Shown: positions 47,209 to 58,368, counted from the first letter of the stretch. The stretch: DNA of 64,000 nt from Affinundibacterium flavidum (GCF_014284175.1 NZ_JACOGA010000010.1:124001-188000), one strand, 5' to 3'. Numbers and translations are program-made. Notes: generated by a model not told the origin, from the letters alone.

Positions 47209-50200
47209 GCGTATAGACATAAAAAGTATTTTAATTATTGGCGCGGGTCCTATCATTATTGGTCAGGCGTGCGAGTTTGATTATTCTGGCGCACAGGCTT
47301 GCAAAGCTTTGCGTGAAGAGGGCTACAAAGTTATTTTGGTGAACAGCAATCCTGCCACCATCATGACGGATCCAGAGATGGCCGATGTGACTTACATTGA
47401 GCCAATTACCTGGCAAGTGGTAGAGCGCATTATCGACAAAGAACGTCCAGATGCGATCTTGCCGACGATGGGCGGTCAAACTGCCTTGAACTGTGCTCTG
47501 GATTTGCATAAGCATGGCGTGCTGGAAAAGTACAAATGTGAATTGATCGGTGCATCTCCGGAAGCAATCGATAAAGCGGAAGACCGTTCCAAATTCAAAG
47601 ATGCGATGACCAAAATTGGCCTGGGTTCTGCGCGTTCTGGCGTAGCACATAGCATGGAAGAATCATGGGCTGTGCAAAAGACAGTCGGCTTCCCAGTCAT
47701 CATTCGTCCATCCTTCACGATGGGTGGCACGGGTGGTGGTATCGCCTACAATGAAGAAGAATTCGAAACGATTTGCAAACGCGGTTTGGAAGCATCACCA
47801 ACCAACGAATTATTGATTGAAGAATCTTTGATTGGTTGGAAAGAGTACGAGATGGAAGTCGTGCGCGATAAAGCGGACAACTGTATCATCGTGTGCTCGA
47901 TTGAAAACTTAGATCCTATGGGTGTGCATACGGGTGATTCAATCACGGTAGCGCCAGCACAAACTTTGACCGATAAAGAATACCAAATCATGCGTAACGC
48001 CTCTTTGGCAGTCTTGCGCGAGATTGGTGTCGATACGGGCGGTTCCAATGTACAGTTCTCCGTCAATCCTGCTGATGGTCGTATGATCGTCATTGAGATG
48101 AATCCACGTGTTTCTCGCTCATCTGCTTTGGCATCGAAAGCGACTGGTTTCCCAATCGCGAAGATTGCTGCGAAACTTGCAGTCGGTTTCACATTGGATG
48201 AATTGCGTAACGAAATTACGGGCGGTCAAACGCCGGCGTCTTTCGAGCCATCTATCGATTACGTTGTAACGAAGATTCCACGTTTTACATTTGAAAAATT
48301 CCCGCAAGCGGATAACCGTTTGACGACACAAATGAAGTCGGTTGGTGAAGTGATGGCAATTGGCCGTACCTTCCAGGAATCCTTCCAAAAAGCCTTGCGC
48401 GGCTTGGAAGTCGGCGTGGATGGTATGAACGAAAAAACCACTGACCGCGAAGTCTTGGAAAAAGAACTCGGTGCGCCAGGCCCAGATCGCATCTGGTACG
48501 TTGGTGACGCGTTCGCACAAGGTTTTACGATGGAAGAAGTGCATCAATTGACGCGCATCGATCCATGGTTTTTGGCGCAAATCAAAGATATCATTGATAT
48601 CGAATTGTGGCTGGAGACACAGTCTTTGGACGCCGTCGATAAAGATCTGTTGTTGAAGCTGAAGAAAAAAGGTTTCTCTGATCGTCGTTTGGCAAAACTC
48701 TTGAAATCCACAGGAACAGCCGTGCGTGAAAAACGTATTGCTTTGAATGTGCGTCCTGTCTATAAACGTGTTGATACTTGTGCCGGTGAGTTCGCGACTA
48801 AAACAGCTTACATGTATTCTACTTATGAAGATGAGTGCGAATCAGCGCCCACCGACAAGAAGAAAATCATAGTTTTGGGTGGTGGTCCAAACCGTATTGG
48901 TCAAGGTATTGAATTCGATTACTGCTGTGTGCATGCAGCGTTCGCGATGCGTGAAGATGGCTACGAAACGATTATGGTTAACTGTAATCCAGAAACCGTT
49001 TCTACCGATTACGACACTTCGGATCGTCTGTATTTCGAACCATTAACTTTGGAAGATGTTTTGGAAATTGTTGACTTGGAAAAACCAGTTGGCGTGATCG
49101 TGCAATATGGTGGTCAGACACCATTGAAATTGGCACTCGAATTAGAAGCGAATGGTGTGCCAATTATTGGTACTTCGCCAGACATGATCGATGCGGCTGA
49201 AGATCGTGAACGCTTCCAAAAAATGTTGCATGAATTAGGCTTGCGCCAACCTCCAAATCGCACAGCACGTACTGAAGATGAAGCCATCGCTTTGGCACAG
49301 GAAATCGGTTATCCACTCGTGGTACGTCCGTCCTATGTTTTGGGTGGTCGTGCAATGGAAATCGTGCATGAACAACGTGATCTGGAACGCTATATGCGCG
49401 AAGCGGTCAAAGTGTCACACGATTCCCCAGTGTTGTTGGATCGATTCTTAAATGACGCGATTGAAGTGGACGTTGATTGTTTGTCCGACGGTACACGCAC
49501 TTTCATCGGCGGCGTGATGGAACATATCGAACAAGCTGGTGTGCACTCTGGTGACTCCGCCTGTTCTTTGCCTCCATATTCATTGAAGCAAGCAACGATT
49601 GATGAACTAAAACGTCAAACCAGTTTGATGGCCAAAGGCTTGAATGTGGTCGGTTTGATGAACGTGCAATTCGCGATTCAACAAAAAGATGGCGAAGATG
49701 TCGTCTACGTGTTGGAAGTGAATCCACGCGCGTCCCGCACTGTGCCTTATGTTTCTAAGGTCACCGGTTTGCAATTGGCAAAAATCGCGGCGCGTTGTAT
49801 GGTCGGTCAGTCTTTGGATTCTCAAGGTATTTACAAAGAAGTGATTCCATCCTACTTCAGTGTGAAAGAAGCGGTGTTCCCATTCGTGAAGTTCCCTGGT
49901 GTCGATACGATTTTGGGACCTGAAATGAAATCGACTGGTGAAGTCATGGGTGTCGGCAAGACTTTCGGTGAAGCTTTTGTTAAATCGCAATTAGGCGCTG
50001 GTGTTAAATTACCTAGATCCGGTAAAGTGTTCTTGACTGTCAAAAATGCGGATAAGCCTCGTGCAATTAATATCGCGAAGAACTTGATCGCGATGGGCTT
50101 TGAGTTGGTTGCTACTAAAGGGACTGCAGCGGCAATTTCAGCTGCTGGTGTGACTTGTGCATCAGTAAATAAGGTCGCTGAAGGTCGTCCACACGTCGTT

Positions 50201-50419
50201 GACTTGTTGAAAAACCGTGAAGTCGTGATGGTCATCAACACCGTTGAAGAAAAACGTAATGCGATCGCCGATTCTCGTTCGATTCGTGTTTCGGCTTTAG
50301 CTTCTGGAGCGACGACAATTACGACGATTGCTGGTGCGGAAGCCGCGGTGGAAGGTATGCGTCATTTGGATGAATTGCATGTCTATGATTTACAAGGTCT
50401 GCATAAGTCTTTACACTAA
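47201..50419 (+). CDS. carB: Carbamoyl phosphate synthetase large subunit
   Basis: A 1072-residue enzyme that joins bicarbonate, ammonia and two ATP to carbamoyl phosphate. Two homologous halves each carry a pre-ATP-grasp and ATP-grasp fold: the first has [24 protein letters not shown] and [13 protein letters not shown], the second [16 protein letters not shown] and [15 protein letters not shown]-terminal MGS-like allosteric domain (about 935-1072) contains TKGTAAAI. Its ATG lies inside the end of carA (8-base overlap). Confidence 0.98.
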   Translation: MPKRIDIKSILIIGAGPIIIGQACEFDYSGAQACKALREEGYKVILVNSNPATIMTDPEMADVTYIEPITWQVVERIIDKERPDAILPTMGGQTALNCALDLHKHGVLEKYKCELIGASPEAIDKAEDRSKFKDAMTKIGLGSARSGVAHSMEESWAVQKTVGFPVIIRPSFTMGGTGGGIAYNEEEFETICKRGLEASPTNELLIEESLIGWKEYEMEVVRDKADNCIIVCSIENLDPMGVHTGDSITVAPAQTLTDKEYQIMRNASLAVLREIGVDTGGSNVQFSVNPADGRMIVIEMNPRVSRSSALASKATGFPIAKIAAKLAVGFTLDELRNEITGGQTPASFEPSIDYVVTKIPRFTFEKFPQADNRLTTQMKSVGEVMAIGRTFQESFQKALRGLEVGVDGMNEKTTDREVLEKELGAPGPDRIWYVGDAFAQGFTMEEVHQLTRIDPWFLAQIKDIIDIELWLETQSLDAVDKDLLLKLKKKGFSDRRLAKLLKSTGTAVREKRIALNVRPVYKRVDTCAGEFATKTAYMYSTYEDECESAPTDKKKIIVLGGGPNRIGQGIEFDYCCVHAAFAMREDGYETIMVNCNPETVSTDYDTSDRLYFEPLTLEDVLEIVDLEKPVGVIVQYGGQTPLKLALELEANGVPIIGTSPDMIDAAEDRERFQKMLHELGLRQPPNRTARTEDEAIALAQEIGYPLVVRPSYVLGGRAMEIVHEQRDLERYMREAVKVSHDSPVLLDRFLNDAIEVDVDCLSDGTRTFIGGVMEHIEQAGVHSGDSACSLPPYSLKQATIDELKRQTSLMAKGLNVVGLMNVQFAIQQKDGEDVVYVLEVNPRASRTVPYVSKVTGLQLAKIAARCMVGQSLDSQGIYKEVIPSYFSVKEAVFPFVKFPGVDTILGPEMKSTGEVMGVGKTFGEAFVKSQLGAGVKLPRSGKVFLTVKNADKPRAINIAKNLIAMGFELVATKGTAAAISAAGVTCASVNKVAEGRPHVVDLLKNREVVMVINTVEEKRNAIADSRSIRVSALASGATTITTIAGAEAAVEGMRHLDELHVYDLQGLHKSLH

Positions 50420-50461
50420 GCGCAATTCTGCGAATTCCTAACTAACAGGAAATCGCATACT

Positions 50462-50508
50462 GAGAGGTCACAATCAACAATGAGCAATCATTGTTCTTGT
50501 GACCTCTC
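50462..50508. other. Long hairpin between carB and greA
   Basis: GAGAGGTCACAA (50462-50473) pairs perfectly with TTGTGACCTCTC (50497-50508); inside it ACAATGA..TCATTGT pairs again. No strong T-run follows (TACTTTTAGG), so it may stabilise an RNA end or act as a partial terminator rather than a full one. Confidence 0.75.
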
Positions 50509-50605
50509 TACTTTTAGGCATGATGGCAATCCATCTTGTTTTTTTAACTTGGGATTTTATCCCAGTATTTTTTTCTAATTTTTTACTTAAATATTGTAGA
50601 TAGCT

Positions 50606-51082
50606 ATGAGTACAGTACCCCTGACTAAATTTGGTGCAGAATTGCTCAAGCAAGAGTTGCACAAATTAAAGACCAAAGAGCGTCCTGAAGTGATCAACGC
50701 GATTGCAGAAGCGCGCGCGCAAGGCGATTTGTCTGAGAATGCAGAATATGACGCAGCCAAAGAGCGTCAAAGTTTTATCGAAGGCCGCATTGCAGAACTC
50801 GATGGTAAATTGAGTGCAGCACAAGTTATCGATCCTACTGAATTGGATGCAGAAGGGCGCGTAGTGTTTGCTGCGACCGTACATCTGGAAGATTTGGAAA
50901 ATGGACAGAAAGTTCAATACCAAATCGTCGGTGAAGACGAAGCTGATTTGAAGTTAAATAAAGTATCGATTACTTCACCTATTGCACGTGCTTTAATTGG
51001 TAAATACGCGGGAGATGTCGTTGGTGTGCAAGCGCCAGCTGGCGTTCGCGAGTATGAAATTTTAGACGTGCTGTACATCTAA
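50606..51082 (+). CDS. greA: Transcription elongation factor GreA
   Basis: A 158-residue factor that enters the RNA polymerase secondary channel and helps cleave backtracked RNA. The N-terminal coiled coil has the tip residues DLSENAEYDAAKERQ; the C-terminal FKBP-like domain contains ISITSPIARALIGK-type sequence (VSITSPIARALIGK). Length matches E. coli. It follows carB by 187 bases with a hairpin between. Confidence 0.97.
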   Translation: MSTVPLTKFGAELLKQELHKLKTKERPEVINAIAEARAQGDLSENAEYDAAKERQSFIEGRIAELDGKLSAAQVIDPTELDAEGRVVFAATVHLEDLENGQKVQYQIVGEDEADLKLNKVSITSPIARALIGKYAGDVVGVQAPAGVREYEILDVLYI

Positions 51083-51152
51083 ATCATTTAGTATTGGTTC
51101 AGCGTCATTGCTGGACTGTGATTTAGACAAGTAAAAAATTGAAGGCAGTCGC

Positions 51153-51185
51153 AAAAAAATGGGGCGCTAAGAAGCGCCCCTCTTT
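51153..51185. terminator. Terminator between greA and yhbY
   Basis: GGGGCGC (51161-51167), loop TAAGAA, GCGCCCC (51174-51180). The A-run at 51153-51159 gives a strong T-run on the minus strand for yhbY; on the plus strand TCTTT follows for greA. Confidence 0.88.
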
Positions 51186-51208
51186 GATGGTGGTCTAAGA
51201 GGCTTAGA

Positions 51209-51715
51209 TCACGTTTTGCTAGATTTTTTGACGCTGGTTTGACGTGGTTTAGCACGTTTGATCGTGCCACCTTGGGTTACACGTTCATTGCCTTTGACTA
51301 AAACTTTAGAAACAGATGGTTTTTTCGTGCCACTTGCGCTAGGCTTCACAATAGTTACTTCACGTAAGCCTTTGCCGCGTTTCACAAACTTAGTTTCTTT
51401 GACGCCGTCAAGTTTAGGGCGATAAATGACTAGTAATTTACCAATGTGTTGGACTGGCTCGGCACCAAGTTCCGCACAAATAGTTTCATACATAGCCACG
51501 CGTGCTTCACGATCATCACCGAAAACGCGAACCTTGATTAATCCGTGTGAGTTTAAGCTGGCATCAATTTCTTTTGTGACTGCCGGTGTTAAGCCCGCTT
51601 CACCGATGATAACGATAGGTTTGAGACCATGCGCTTCAGCACGTAACTCACTACGTTCAGCTGGTGTGAGTTTTGATTTTGGTTTGATTATTGCAGTTGT
51701 TGCGTCGTTTGACAT
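51209..51715 (-). CDS. yhbY: YhbY-family RNA-binding protein with basic tail
   Basis: A 168-residue protein. Residues 12-100 form a CRM/YhbY KH-like RNA-binding domain (LTPAERSELRAEAHGLKPIVIIGEAGLT, marked by LKPIVIIGEAGL, then IKVRVFG and IGKLLVIYRP), linked to 50S ribosome assembly. E. coli YhbY is about 97 residues, so this copy has an added C-terminal tail of about 70 residues rich in Lys, Arg, Ser and Thr (RAKPRQTSVKKSSKT), likely disordered and RNA-binding. It is divergent from rlmE. Confidence 0.92.
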   Translation of the reverse strand: MSNDATTAIIKPKSKLTPAERSELRAEAHGLKPIVIIGEAGLTPAVTKEIDASLNSHGLIKVRVFGDDREARVAMYETICAELGAEPVQHIGKLLVIYRPKLDGVKETKFVKRGKGLREVTIVKPSASGTKKPSVSKVLVKGNERVTQGGTIKRAKPRQTSVKKSSKT

Positions 51716-51747
51716 ATAAATTCCTTTAAAAGCAGTATTTTACGCCA

Positions 51748-52392
51748 ATGGCCAAGAATAAATTCAATCAAAATTGGGTTCACGATCATATTAATGATCC
51801 ATATGTGAAATTAGCACAAAAAGAGGGCTATCGTTCGAGAGCTGTTTACAAGCTCAAAGAAATCGACGAAACCGAAAAGTTGATCAAATCTGGTCAAGTT
51901 ATCGTCGATTTGGGTGCAACACCGGGTAGTTGGTCGCAATATGTACGAAATAAATTGGCTGGCAAAGAAGGGGGAGGGATTCTCGGCGAAATTTATGCGC
52001 TTGATTTGTTGGAGATGGAGCCTATCGCTGACGTCAATTTCATTCAGGGCGATTTTCGTGAAGAAGACGTGTTGTCTCAACTAGAAGCTAAGCTCCACGG
52101 GAAAAAAGTCGATGTCGTGTTATCGGATATGGCGCCAAATTTGTCTGGAAATGGTACTGTCGATGGCGCGCGCGTCGAATACATAATTGAATTAGCAGTC
52201 GAATTTGCTAAGGCGCATTTGAAACCAAATGGTGCCTTGTTAGTAAAATGTTTTCATGGCACTAGCTATAATACGTTAGTGACTTTATTCAAAAATGAAT
52301 TTAATACGGTCGCGAATAAAAAGCCAAAAGCCAGCAAAGACAAATCATCCGAGATCTTTTTGCTAGGAAAAGGCTTAAAACATCCGACTTAA
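51748..52392 (+). CDS. rlmE: 23S rRNA 2'-O-methyltransferase RlmE
   Basis: A 214-residue SAM-dependent enzyme that methylates U2552 of 23S rRNA. The N-terminal Lys is in [13 protein letters not shown], the SAM motif is [15 protein letters not shown], the catalytic Asp is in [11 protein letters not shown], and the C-terminal Lys and Glu lie in LLVKCFHG and [10 protein letters not shown]. Together these give the K-D-K-E tetrad. It is divergent from yhbY with only 32 bases between starts and precedes ftsH, the order known from E. coli. Confidence 0.96.
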   Translation: MAKNKFNQNWVHDHINDPYVKLAQKEGYRSRAVYKLKEIDETEKLIKSGQVIVDLGATPGSWSQYVRNKLAGKEGGGILGEIYALDLLEMEPIADVNFIQGDFREEDVLSQLEAKLHGKKVDVVLSDMAPNLSGNGTVDGARVEYIIELAVEFAKAHLKPNGALLVKCFHGTSYNTLVTLFKNEFNTVANKKPKASKDKSSEIFLLGKGLKHPT

Positions 52393-52407
52393 TGAAGAAA
52401 AACTGAG

Positions 52408-52442
52408 AAAACCGAAAAATTAATCACGATTTTGTCGGTTTT
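52408..52442 (+). terminator. Weak hairpin after rlmE
   Basis: AAAACCGA (52408-52415) and TCGGTTTT (52435-52442) form a stem with a 19-base loop, 15 bases after the rlmE stop. The T-run is short, so ftsH may be partly read through. Confidence 0.5.
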
Positions 52443-52590
52443 ACTCTTGATAATTGTCAATCGCGACAGCATATCTTGTTCAGCAAGCTGTATTCAATGC
52501 GAGTAGAATGAACATTTATAAGTGCCAGCTGTTTCGCGCGTCATTTTTGCCCGCGACTTTTTGTGCAAATCATGCACCTGAGGAGTTTTT

Positions 52591-54483
52591 GTGAATAATT
52601 CAATGTTAACCAAAATTGCAATGTGGGGCGCAGTCCTTCTTGTGCTCTTTATGGTGTTTAATAAATTTGACAGTAAGAATCTGGCGGCAGGTGCGACTGT
52701 TGTTGGCTATTCTGATTTTCTAGAGGATGTGAAAGCCAAGCGAATTAAAGAAGTGACTTTTGACGATGCAAACTTATCGGCAATTGGTATTACCCAAGAT
52801 GGTAAAAAAGTAAAAACGCAGGTGCCACGTCAAGAGCGCGGTTTGGTTGGTGATTTGATCGCCAATAACGTGAAGTTTGATAGTAAGCCACCTGAAGAAC
52901 CATCAGTATTAGGCCAAATTTTATTTTCTTACGGCCCAATGCTGCTGTTGATCGCTGTTTGGATTTTCTTTATGCGCCAAATGCAGGGCGGCGGTAAAGG
53001 CGGTGCATTCTCATTCGGTAAGTCAAAAGCACGCATGTTGGATGACACGAATAATCATGTCACTTTTGCGGATGTGGCTGGTTGCGATGAAGCGAAAGAA
53101 GAAGTTAGCGAAGTGGTTGATTTCTTGAAAGATCCTAGTAAATTCCAAAAACTCGGTGGTCGTATTCCACGTGGCGTTTTGATGGTTGGTCCTCCAGGCA
53201 CGGGTAAAACTTTGTTGGCGCGTGCAATTGCTGGTGAAGCGAAAGTGCCATTCTTTACCATTTCTGGTTCTGATTTCGTAGAAATGTTTGTTGGTGTTGG
53301 CGCATCTCGTGTGCGAGATATGTTCGACAATGCAAAAAAACATTCTCCATGTATTATTTTTATCGATGAGATCGATGCGGTTGGGCGTCATCGCGGTGCT
53401 GGTATGGGCGGCGGTAATGATGAGCGCGAACAAACCTTGAACCAAATGTTGGTCGAGATGGATGGTTTTGAACCTAATTCTGGCGTGATCGTGGTGGCTG
53501 CGACTAACCGTGCCGATGTGTTGGATAAAGCTCTATTGCGTCCAGGTCGTTTCGATCGTCAGGTGACTGTGAGTTTGCCGGATATTCGTGGTCGCGAACA
53601 GATTCTGAATGTACACATGCGCAAAGTGCCTATCGCACCGGATGTCCGCGCTGATATCTTGGCGCGTGGCACACCAGGTTTCTCCGGTGCAGACTTGGCC
53701 AATTTGGTCAATGAGTCGGCATTGTTCGCTGCACGTCGTAATAAGCGTTTGGTCGAGATGCTGGATTTTGAAGATGCCAAAGACAAGATCTACATGGGAC
53801 CAGAACGTAAATCCATGGTCATGCGTGAGGACGAGCGTCGTAATACCGCTTATCACGAATCTGGTCATGCCGTCGTCGCCAAGCTTTTGCCAAAAGCGGA
53901 TCCGGTTCATAAAGTAACTATCATGCCGCGCGGTAATGCGCTTGGTTTGACTTGGCAGTTGCCTGAACATGATCAGATTAGCGGTTACAAAGATAAGATG
54001 TTGGAAGAAATCGCTATCCTGTTTGGCGGTCGTATTGCTGAAGAGATCTTTGTCGGTCAAATGTCGACTGGCGCATCGAATGATTTTTCTCGTGCGACGA
54101 AGTTGGCGCGTGCGATGGTGACGCGTTTTGGTATGTCTGATACTTTGGGCGTAATGGTGTACGAAGATAGTCAGGATAGTGGTTATTTTGGTGGCTCTTC
54201 AAAAACAATCTCTGAGGCGACACAACAAAAAGTGGATGCTGAAATTCGTTCAATTTTGGATGCGCAATATGCGATTGCGCGCGGTTTGTTAGAAGCAAAT
54301 CGCGAAAAAGTTGAAGTAATGACGAAAGCGCTGTTGGAGTGGGAAACCATTGATGCGGAACAAATTAATGACATCATGAATGGTTTGCAACCAAACCCAC
54401 CTAAGTCGTTCACTTCTGCGCCAAAATCTTCTTCTGACACACCACCTGGCGGTGTGACGCCGAATGCGACGGCACCGGCCTAA
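52591..54483 (+). CDS. ftsH: ATP-dependent zinc metalloprotease FtsH
   Basis: A 630-residue inner-membrane AAA protease for quality control and regulated proteolysis. Start is GTG at 52591 with GAGGAG ahead. Two transmembrane helices (residues 5-22 and about 108-130) flank a small periplasmic domain. Walker [11 protein letters not shown] begins at residue 200, Walker B is [11 protein letters not shown], and the zinc site is His422-Glu423-x-x-His426 (HESGH). The C-terminal tail is Pro/Ser/Thr-rich. It is likely essential. Confidence 0.97.
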   Translation: MNNSMLTKIAMWGAVLLVLFMVFNKFDSKNLAAGATVVGYSDFLEDVKAKRIKEVTFDDANLSAIGITQDGKKVKTQVPRQERGLVGDLIANNVKFDSKPPEEPSVLGQILFSYGPMLLLIAVWIFFMRQMQGGGKGGAFSFGKSKARMLDDTNNHVTFADVAGCDEAKEEVSEVVDFLKDPSKFQKLGGRIPRGVLMVGPPGTGKTLLARAIAGEAKVPFFTISGSDFVEMFVGVGASRVRDMFDNAKKHSPCIIFIDEIDAVGRHRGAGMGGGNDEREQTLNQMLVEMDGFEPNSGVIVVAATNRADVLDKALLRPGRFDRQVTVSLPDIRGREQILNVHMRKVPIAPDVRADILARGTPGFSGADLANLVNESALFAARRNKRLVEMLDFEDAKDKIYMGPERKSMVMREDERRNTAYHESGHAVVAKLLPKADPVHKVTIMPRGNALGLTWQLPEHDQISGYKDKMLEEIAILFGGRIAEEIFVGQMSTGASNDFSRATKLARAMVTRFGMSDTLGVMVYEDSQDSGYFGGSSKTISEATQQKVDAEIRSILDAQYAIARGLLEANREKVEVMTKALLEWETIDAEQINDIMNGLQPNPPKSFTSAPKSSSDTPPGGVTPNATAPA

Positions 54484-54510
54484 GTCTTAAAAGAGTTAGA
54501 AGTCTTGCGA

Positions 54511-54540
54511 GGGTGAGGAGAAATCCTCACCCTTCATTTT
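54511..54540 (+). terminator. ftsH terminator
   Basis: GGGTGAGGA (54511-54519), loop GAAA, TCCTCACCC (54524-54532), then TTCATTTT. It lies 27 bases after the ftsH stop and overlaps any folP start upstream of 54541. Confidence 0.88.
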
Positions 54541-54560
54541 TAGAGCGATCGCTTAATGAC

Positions 54561-55451
54561 ATGATGATGCTGACAACGTATTTTGAATGTGGAAGATATC
54601 GCTTCCCAATGAAAGTGCCGAACACCAATGGCGTCAAAACGGTATTCAAACCACTGGTGATGGGTATTTTGAATGTCACCCCTGATTCATTTTCTGATGG
54701 CGGAAAATTTCAATCTCTAGATCACGCGATCACGCACGCGGAGCAAATGATAGAAGACGGTGTCGATATCATTGATATCGGCGGTGAATCAAGTCGCCCC
54801 GGTGCCGTACCCTTGCCCTTGGATGAAGAATTGAAGCGCGTGATTCCATTGATTTATGCTTTGCGCGATTGTGGTAAGCCGATTTCAATTGATACCTACA
54901 AACCCGAAGTCATGCGTGAAGCAATAATCGCTGGCGCGGATATGATCAATGACATTCGCGGTTTCGATTCAGTAGAAGCGCGCGCAGTGGTGGCTGATAG
55001 TGATGTCGGTTTGTGTGTGATGCATATGCAAAAATCTCCAGAAACTATGCAAGAGCAACCAAATTATCGGCATGTGACGCAAGATGTCATCGCATTTTTA
55101 CGCGAGCGTTGTGATCAACTGGTGGCTGCAGGTGTTGAGAAAAATCGACTTAGCATTGACCCTGGATTTGGATTTGGGAAAACTCTTGAGCATAATATTG
55201 AGCTCTTACAAAACATCGGCTTGATGCAGGAAGAATTAGGTTTGCCAGTGTTAGCAGGTATTTCACGCAAGACCATGATAGGCAGCATTACAGGGAAACC
55301 AGTAGAGCGCCGCATGGCAGGAAGTCTCGCAGCTGCGCTCGCTGCTATGGCGCAAGGTGCGCGTATAGTGCGTGTGCACGATGTTGCAGAGACAGTTGAT
55401 GCGATACGTGTATGGCAATCAGTCCATACCGAAAAGATTGAGCGTGAGTAA
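54561..55451 (+). CDS. folP: Dihydropteroate synthase
   Basis: A 296-residue TIM-barrel enzyme that joins para-aminobenzoate to the pterin in folate synthesis; it is the sulfonamide target. Motifs are VMGILNVTPDSFSDGG, DIGGESSRPGA, ISIDTYKPEV, NDIRGF, CVMHMQ, IDPGFGFGKT and VLAGISRKTMIG. The ATG at 54561 (of three adjacent ATGs) is chosen because a longer reading from 54513 would begin inside the ftsH terminator. It is followed by glmM after 48 bases. Confidence 0.95.
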   Translation: MMMLTTYFECGRYRFPMKVPNTNGVKTVFKPLVMGILNVTPDSFSDGGKFQSLDHAITHAEQMIEDGVDIIDIGGESSRPGAVPLPLDEELKRVIPLIYALRDCGKPISIDTYKPEVMREAIIAGADMINDIRGFDSVEARAVVADSDVGLCVMHMQKSPETMQEQPNYRHVTQDVIAFLRERCDQLVAAGVEKNRLSIDPGFGFGKTLEHNIELLQNIGLMQEELGLPVLAGISRKTMIGSITGKPVERRMAGSLAAALAAMAQGARIVRVHDVAETVDAIRVWQSVHTEKIERE

Positions 55452-55499
55452 TCAACTCAAAATTAAACAATATCAATAAAAAAATAAGAAAGGAAAAAC

Positions 55500-56837
55500 A
55501 TGTCTCGTAAATATTTTGGTACTGATGGTATTCGTGGCAAAGTTGGCGTCAGTCCAATTACGCCTGATTTCGTCATGCGTCTCGGCTACGCTGCAGGAAA
55601 AGTGCTGGCGCAGTTGGATACTGCTACACATGCAAGGCCGACAGTGTTAATCGGTAAAGATACTCGCGTGTCTGGTTATATGTTGGAAGCGGCACTAGAG
55701 GCTGGTTTCGCGGCGGCAGGGGTTGACGTAATGCTGTCCGGCCCTATGCCAACACCCGCAATTGCCTATCTGACTCGTGCGCTACGTTTGTCTGCTGGCG
55801 TAGTGATTTCGGCTTCGCATAATCCCTATGATGATAACGGCATTAAATTTTTCTCCGCGCAAGGCACCAAATTACCAGACGAAGTCGAATTCGCGATTGA
55901 AGCCGAATTAGACAAAGAAATGCAATGCGTGAGTTCAGATAAACTGGGCAAGGCGAAACGACTGGGTGATGCGAACGGACGATATATCGAATTTTGTAAA
56001 AGTACTTATCCCAACGAACTCGATTTGCGCGGCCTCAAAATCGTCGTCGATTGCGCTCACGGTGCGGCCTACGATATTGCACCACATGTATTTCACGAGT
56101 TAGGCGCAGAAGTGATTGCGATTGGTAATCAACCAAATGGATTTAATATTAATGACAAAGTCGGTGCGACCTCGCCTGATGCACTGTCATTAGCTGTGCG
56201 TGCGAATCATGCGGATCTAGGCATCGCATTAGATGGTGATGCAGATCGACTCTTAATGGTTGATAAGAACGGTAAGATCTATGATGGCGATCAACTGCTC
56301 TACCTGATGGTCTTGGATCGCCTGGCAATCGGTCCCGTAGCGGGCGCGGTCGGAACTTTAATGACCAATATGGCGGTCGAACTGGCGTTTAAAGATTTAG
56401 GCGTAGGTTTTATTCGTGCAAAAGTGGGTGATCGTTATGTGTTGGAGCAAATGCAGCAACAAGGCTGGTTGTTGGGTGGGGAAGGTTCAGGACATTTACT
56501 TTGCCTCGACAAACACACAACGGGTGATGGTATCGTTTCTGCATTGCAGGTTTTGTCTGCGTTAAAGCGTAATGGCAAATCCTTAGATCAATGTTTTGAG
56601 AACCTCAAGCTCTTCCCACAAGTACTGATCAATGTCCGCGTTACGCCAGGTTTTGATTGGCAAAGTAATGCGGCAATGGTTGCGGAAAAAGCGCAAGTAG
56701 AAAAGGAATTGGCAGGGCAGGGACGTGTATTGATACGCGCTTCTGGAACGGAACCATTAATTCGCGTCATGGTAGAGACTTCTGATGCCGAAGTTGCGCA
56801 AAAAATGGCTCGTCGTCTAGCAAATTGCATTAGCTAA
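55500..56837 (+). CDS. glmM: Phosphoglucosamine mutase
   Basis: A 445-residue enzyme converting glucosamine 6-phosphate to glucosamine 1-phosphate for peptidoglycan and lipopolysaccharide. The phosphoserine loop is [13 protein letters not shown] (Ser106), the metal loop is DGDADR, the sugar loop is GGEGSGH and the phosphate loop is [12 protein letters not shown]. Ribosome site AAGAAAGGAAAAAC precedes the ATG. It follows folP as in many proteobacteria (ftsH-folP-glmM). Confidence 0.97.
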   Translation: MSRKYFGTDGIRGKVGVSPITPDFVMRLGYAAGKVLAQLDTATHARPTVLIGKDTRVSGYMLEAALEAGFAAAGVDVMLSGPMPTPAIAYLTRALRLSAGVVISASHNPYDDNGIKFFSAQGTKLPDEVEFAIEAELDKEMQCVSSDKLGKAKRLGDANGRYIEFCKSTYPNELDLRGLKIVVDCAHGAAYDIAPHVFHELGAEVIAIGNQPNGFNINDKVGATSPDALSLAVRANHADLGIALDGDADRLLMVDKNGKIYDGDQLLYLMVLDRLAIGPVAGAVGTLMTNMAVELAFKDLGVGFIRAKVGDRYVLEQMQQQGWLLGGEGSGHLLCLDKHTTGDGIVSALQVLSALKRNGKSLDQCFENLKLFPQVLINVRVTPGFDWQSNAAMVAEKAQVEKELAGQGRVLIRASGTEPLIRVMVETSDAEVAQKMARRLANCIS

Positions 56838-56861
56838 TTTTGTGCAAATAGGGAATCATTC

Positions 56862-56890
56862 TTGAAGTTAATAGCGATAACCTGTAATAT
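56862..56890 (+). promoter_or_regulatory. tRNA-Arg promoter
   Basis: TTGAAG (56862-56867), 17-base spacer, TAATAT (56885-56890), about 57 bases before the mature tRNA 5' end. Confidence 0.65.
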
Positions 56891-56946
56891 GCAGCCTTCT
56901 GATTTTTAGCACGTTAGCGAGTATTTGAACGGCTGAAAATGTGTGT

Positions 56947-57023
<77 letters not shown>

Positions 57024-57035
57024 AATGACTTTAAG

Positions 57036-57072
57036 AAAAAAGGATTACCTGTCAATCAGGTAATCCTTTTTT
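57036..57072 (+). terminator. tRNA transcript terminator
   Basis: AAAAAAGGATTACCTG (57036-57051) pairs along 16 bp with CAGGTAATCCTTTTTT (57057-57072), loop TCAAT, 13 bases after the tRNA. Confidence 0.95.
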
Positions 57073-57148
57073 GTTTTTGCGGGCGAATTGTGCCGTGGAT
57101 AGAAATAGAAATTTGATTACCTATCGGTCCAATTTAATAATCTTCAAC

Positions 57149-57568
57149 TTACGCTAATTTCAAGTCAACGTCGATGTTGCCTCTTGTCGCGTTTGAATAC
57201 GGGCAAACCTCGTGTGCTTTGTGGATAATACTTTCGGCAACGCTACGATCTAGCCCTGGTAAGGATACAGTCAAACTTACTTTCAAACCAAATCCACCCT
57301 GACCGTTGGGGCCAATTCCGACTTCACCTGTCACGCTGGTATCGGCGGGTAAGGCTTGTTTGGCCGCTGCGGCTACAACTTTCATCGCTCCAATAAAACA
57401 GGCTGAATAACCTGCAGCAAATAATTGTTCTGGGTTGGTTCCGTCTCCGCCTGCACCGCCAAGTTCTTTAGGCGTACTCAAGCTAATGTTCAAACGTTGA
57501 TCGTCACTATTGGCGCGACCTTCGCGGCCGCCTGTTGCTGTGGCTCTTGCGGTATAAAGTACTTGCAT
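57149..57568 (-). CDS. ohr: Organic hydroperoxide resistance protein
   Basis: A 139-residue OsmC-fold peroxidase that reduces organic hydroperoxides with thiols. The reactive Cys57 is in [10 protein letters not shown], the resolving Cys122 in [20 protein letters not shown] near the N-terminus supplies the active-site arginine. The regulator gene ohrR lies upstream on the same strand, with a palindromic operator between them. The start has a ribosome site AAGGAAATATC. Confidence 0.95.
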   Translation of the reverse strand: MQVLYTARATATGGREGRANSDDQRLNISLSTPKELGGAGGDGTNPEQLFAAGYSACFIGAMKVVAAAAKQALPADTSVTGEVGIGPNGQGGFGLKVSLTVSLPGLDRSVAESIIHKAHEVCPYSNATRGNIDVDLKLA

Positions 57569-57651
57569 GATATTTCCTTTGGTAATGAGATTTCAGAGAT
57601 TGATTTGTCGCGACATAGTATTTGCGTGCTGCGATGGGATAAATAATATCG

Positions 57652-57666
57652 CACAATTTAATTGTG
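57652..57666. promoter_or_regulatory. Likely OhrR operator
   Basis: CACAATT-T-AATTGTG is a perfect 7-1-7 palindrome about 84 bases upstream of the ohr start; an imperfect second half-site TACAATTTA follows directly. AATT-centred palindromes of this kind are the binding sites of OhrR proteins. Confidence 0.7.
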
Positions 57667-57865
57667 TACAATTTATTTTGAAAATTATATTTCTATGAAT
57701 CCGATAGTCATAATTAATAACGAGGTTTTGACGAGATTGGAATCTGGTCGCTAACGACAATTAAGAGATTTTCCCTCGATAGCCATTCGTGATGTTGCGT
57801 TAGATTATGTTGTGTTTTGTTTAGCGAGTTATGCACTAATGCAACGCGTAACTCCCTGAACAAAC

Positions 57866-58321
57866 CTAATCATCGGCGTGCAGTACATGGCGTAATTGTT
57901 GAAGTTGCTTGCGAAGCTCCGACAGCTGCTCAGGGTTTTGACCACTAGCACATAAGATCTTCTGTGGTATTTTTTCTGCATCTTTTTTGAGATTCTTGCC
58001 TTTGGAAGTCAACTTGATGCGTACTTGCCGCTCATCTTGAAGATCACGTTGTCGCGAAATAAATTCGCCAACCTCCATGCGCTTCAAGAGTGGAGTCAAT
58101 GTTCCAGAATCAAGAAATAGGGCTTCACCTATGTCTTTCACCAGAATGCCGTCATTTTTCCAAAGTACCAACATGACTAAGTACTGGGGATAAGTAAGTC
58201 CGAGCTCATCCAATAAAGGCTTATAGGTTTTTGTTAAAGCATGTGACGCGGAATACAGGGCAAAACAAAATTGCCTGTCCAGAGCCAAGAAGTCATTCTG
58301 AGAGACGGGAGTTTTTTTCAT
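57866..58321 (-). CDS. ohrR: MarR-family organic hydroperoxide sensor OhrR
   Basis: A 151-residue winged-helix repressor. The peroxide-sensing Cys19 lies in DRQFCFALYSAS, and a second cysteine, Cys124, is near the C-terminus, which fits the two-cysteine OhrR type known from Xanthomonas. The DNA-binding part is LFLDSGTLTPLLKRMEVG followed by the wing QRDLQDERQVRIKLT. Oxidation by organic hydroperoxides should release ohr. It lies 297 bases upstream of ohr, so ohr has its own promoter and operator. Confidence 0.93.
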   Translation of the reverse strand: MKKTPVSQNDFLALDRQFCFALYSASHALTKTYKPLLDELGLTYPQYLVMLVLWKNDGILVKDIGEALFLDSGTLTPLLKRMEVGEFISRQRDLQDERQVRIKLTSKGKNLKKDAEKIPQKILCASGQNPEQLSELRKQLQQLRHVLHADD

Positions 58322-58368
58322 GGAAAAGTCGTTTTACGTTTGAATGTTTTTTAAAATGCATGGGCAAG

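Noticed and set aside
47201..50419. Long minus-strand frames inside carB
   Set aside because: They are shadows of a strongly conserved gene and have no independent start or family features.
54513..54560. Upstream start for folP
   Set aside because: The extra codons begin inside the ftsH terminator stem.
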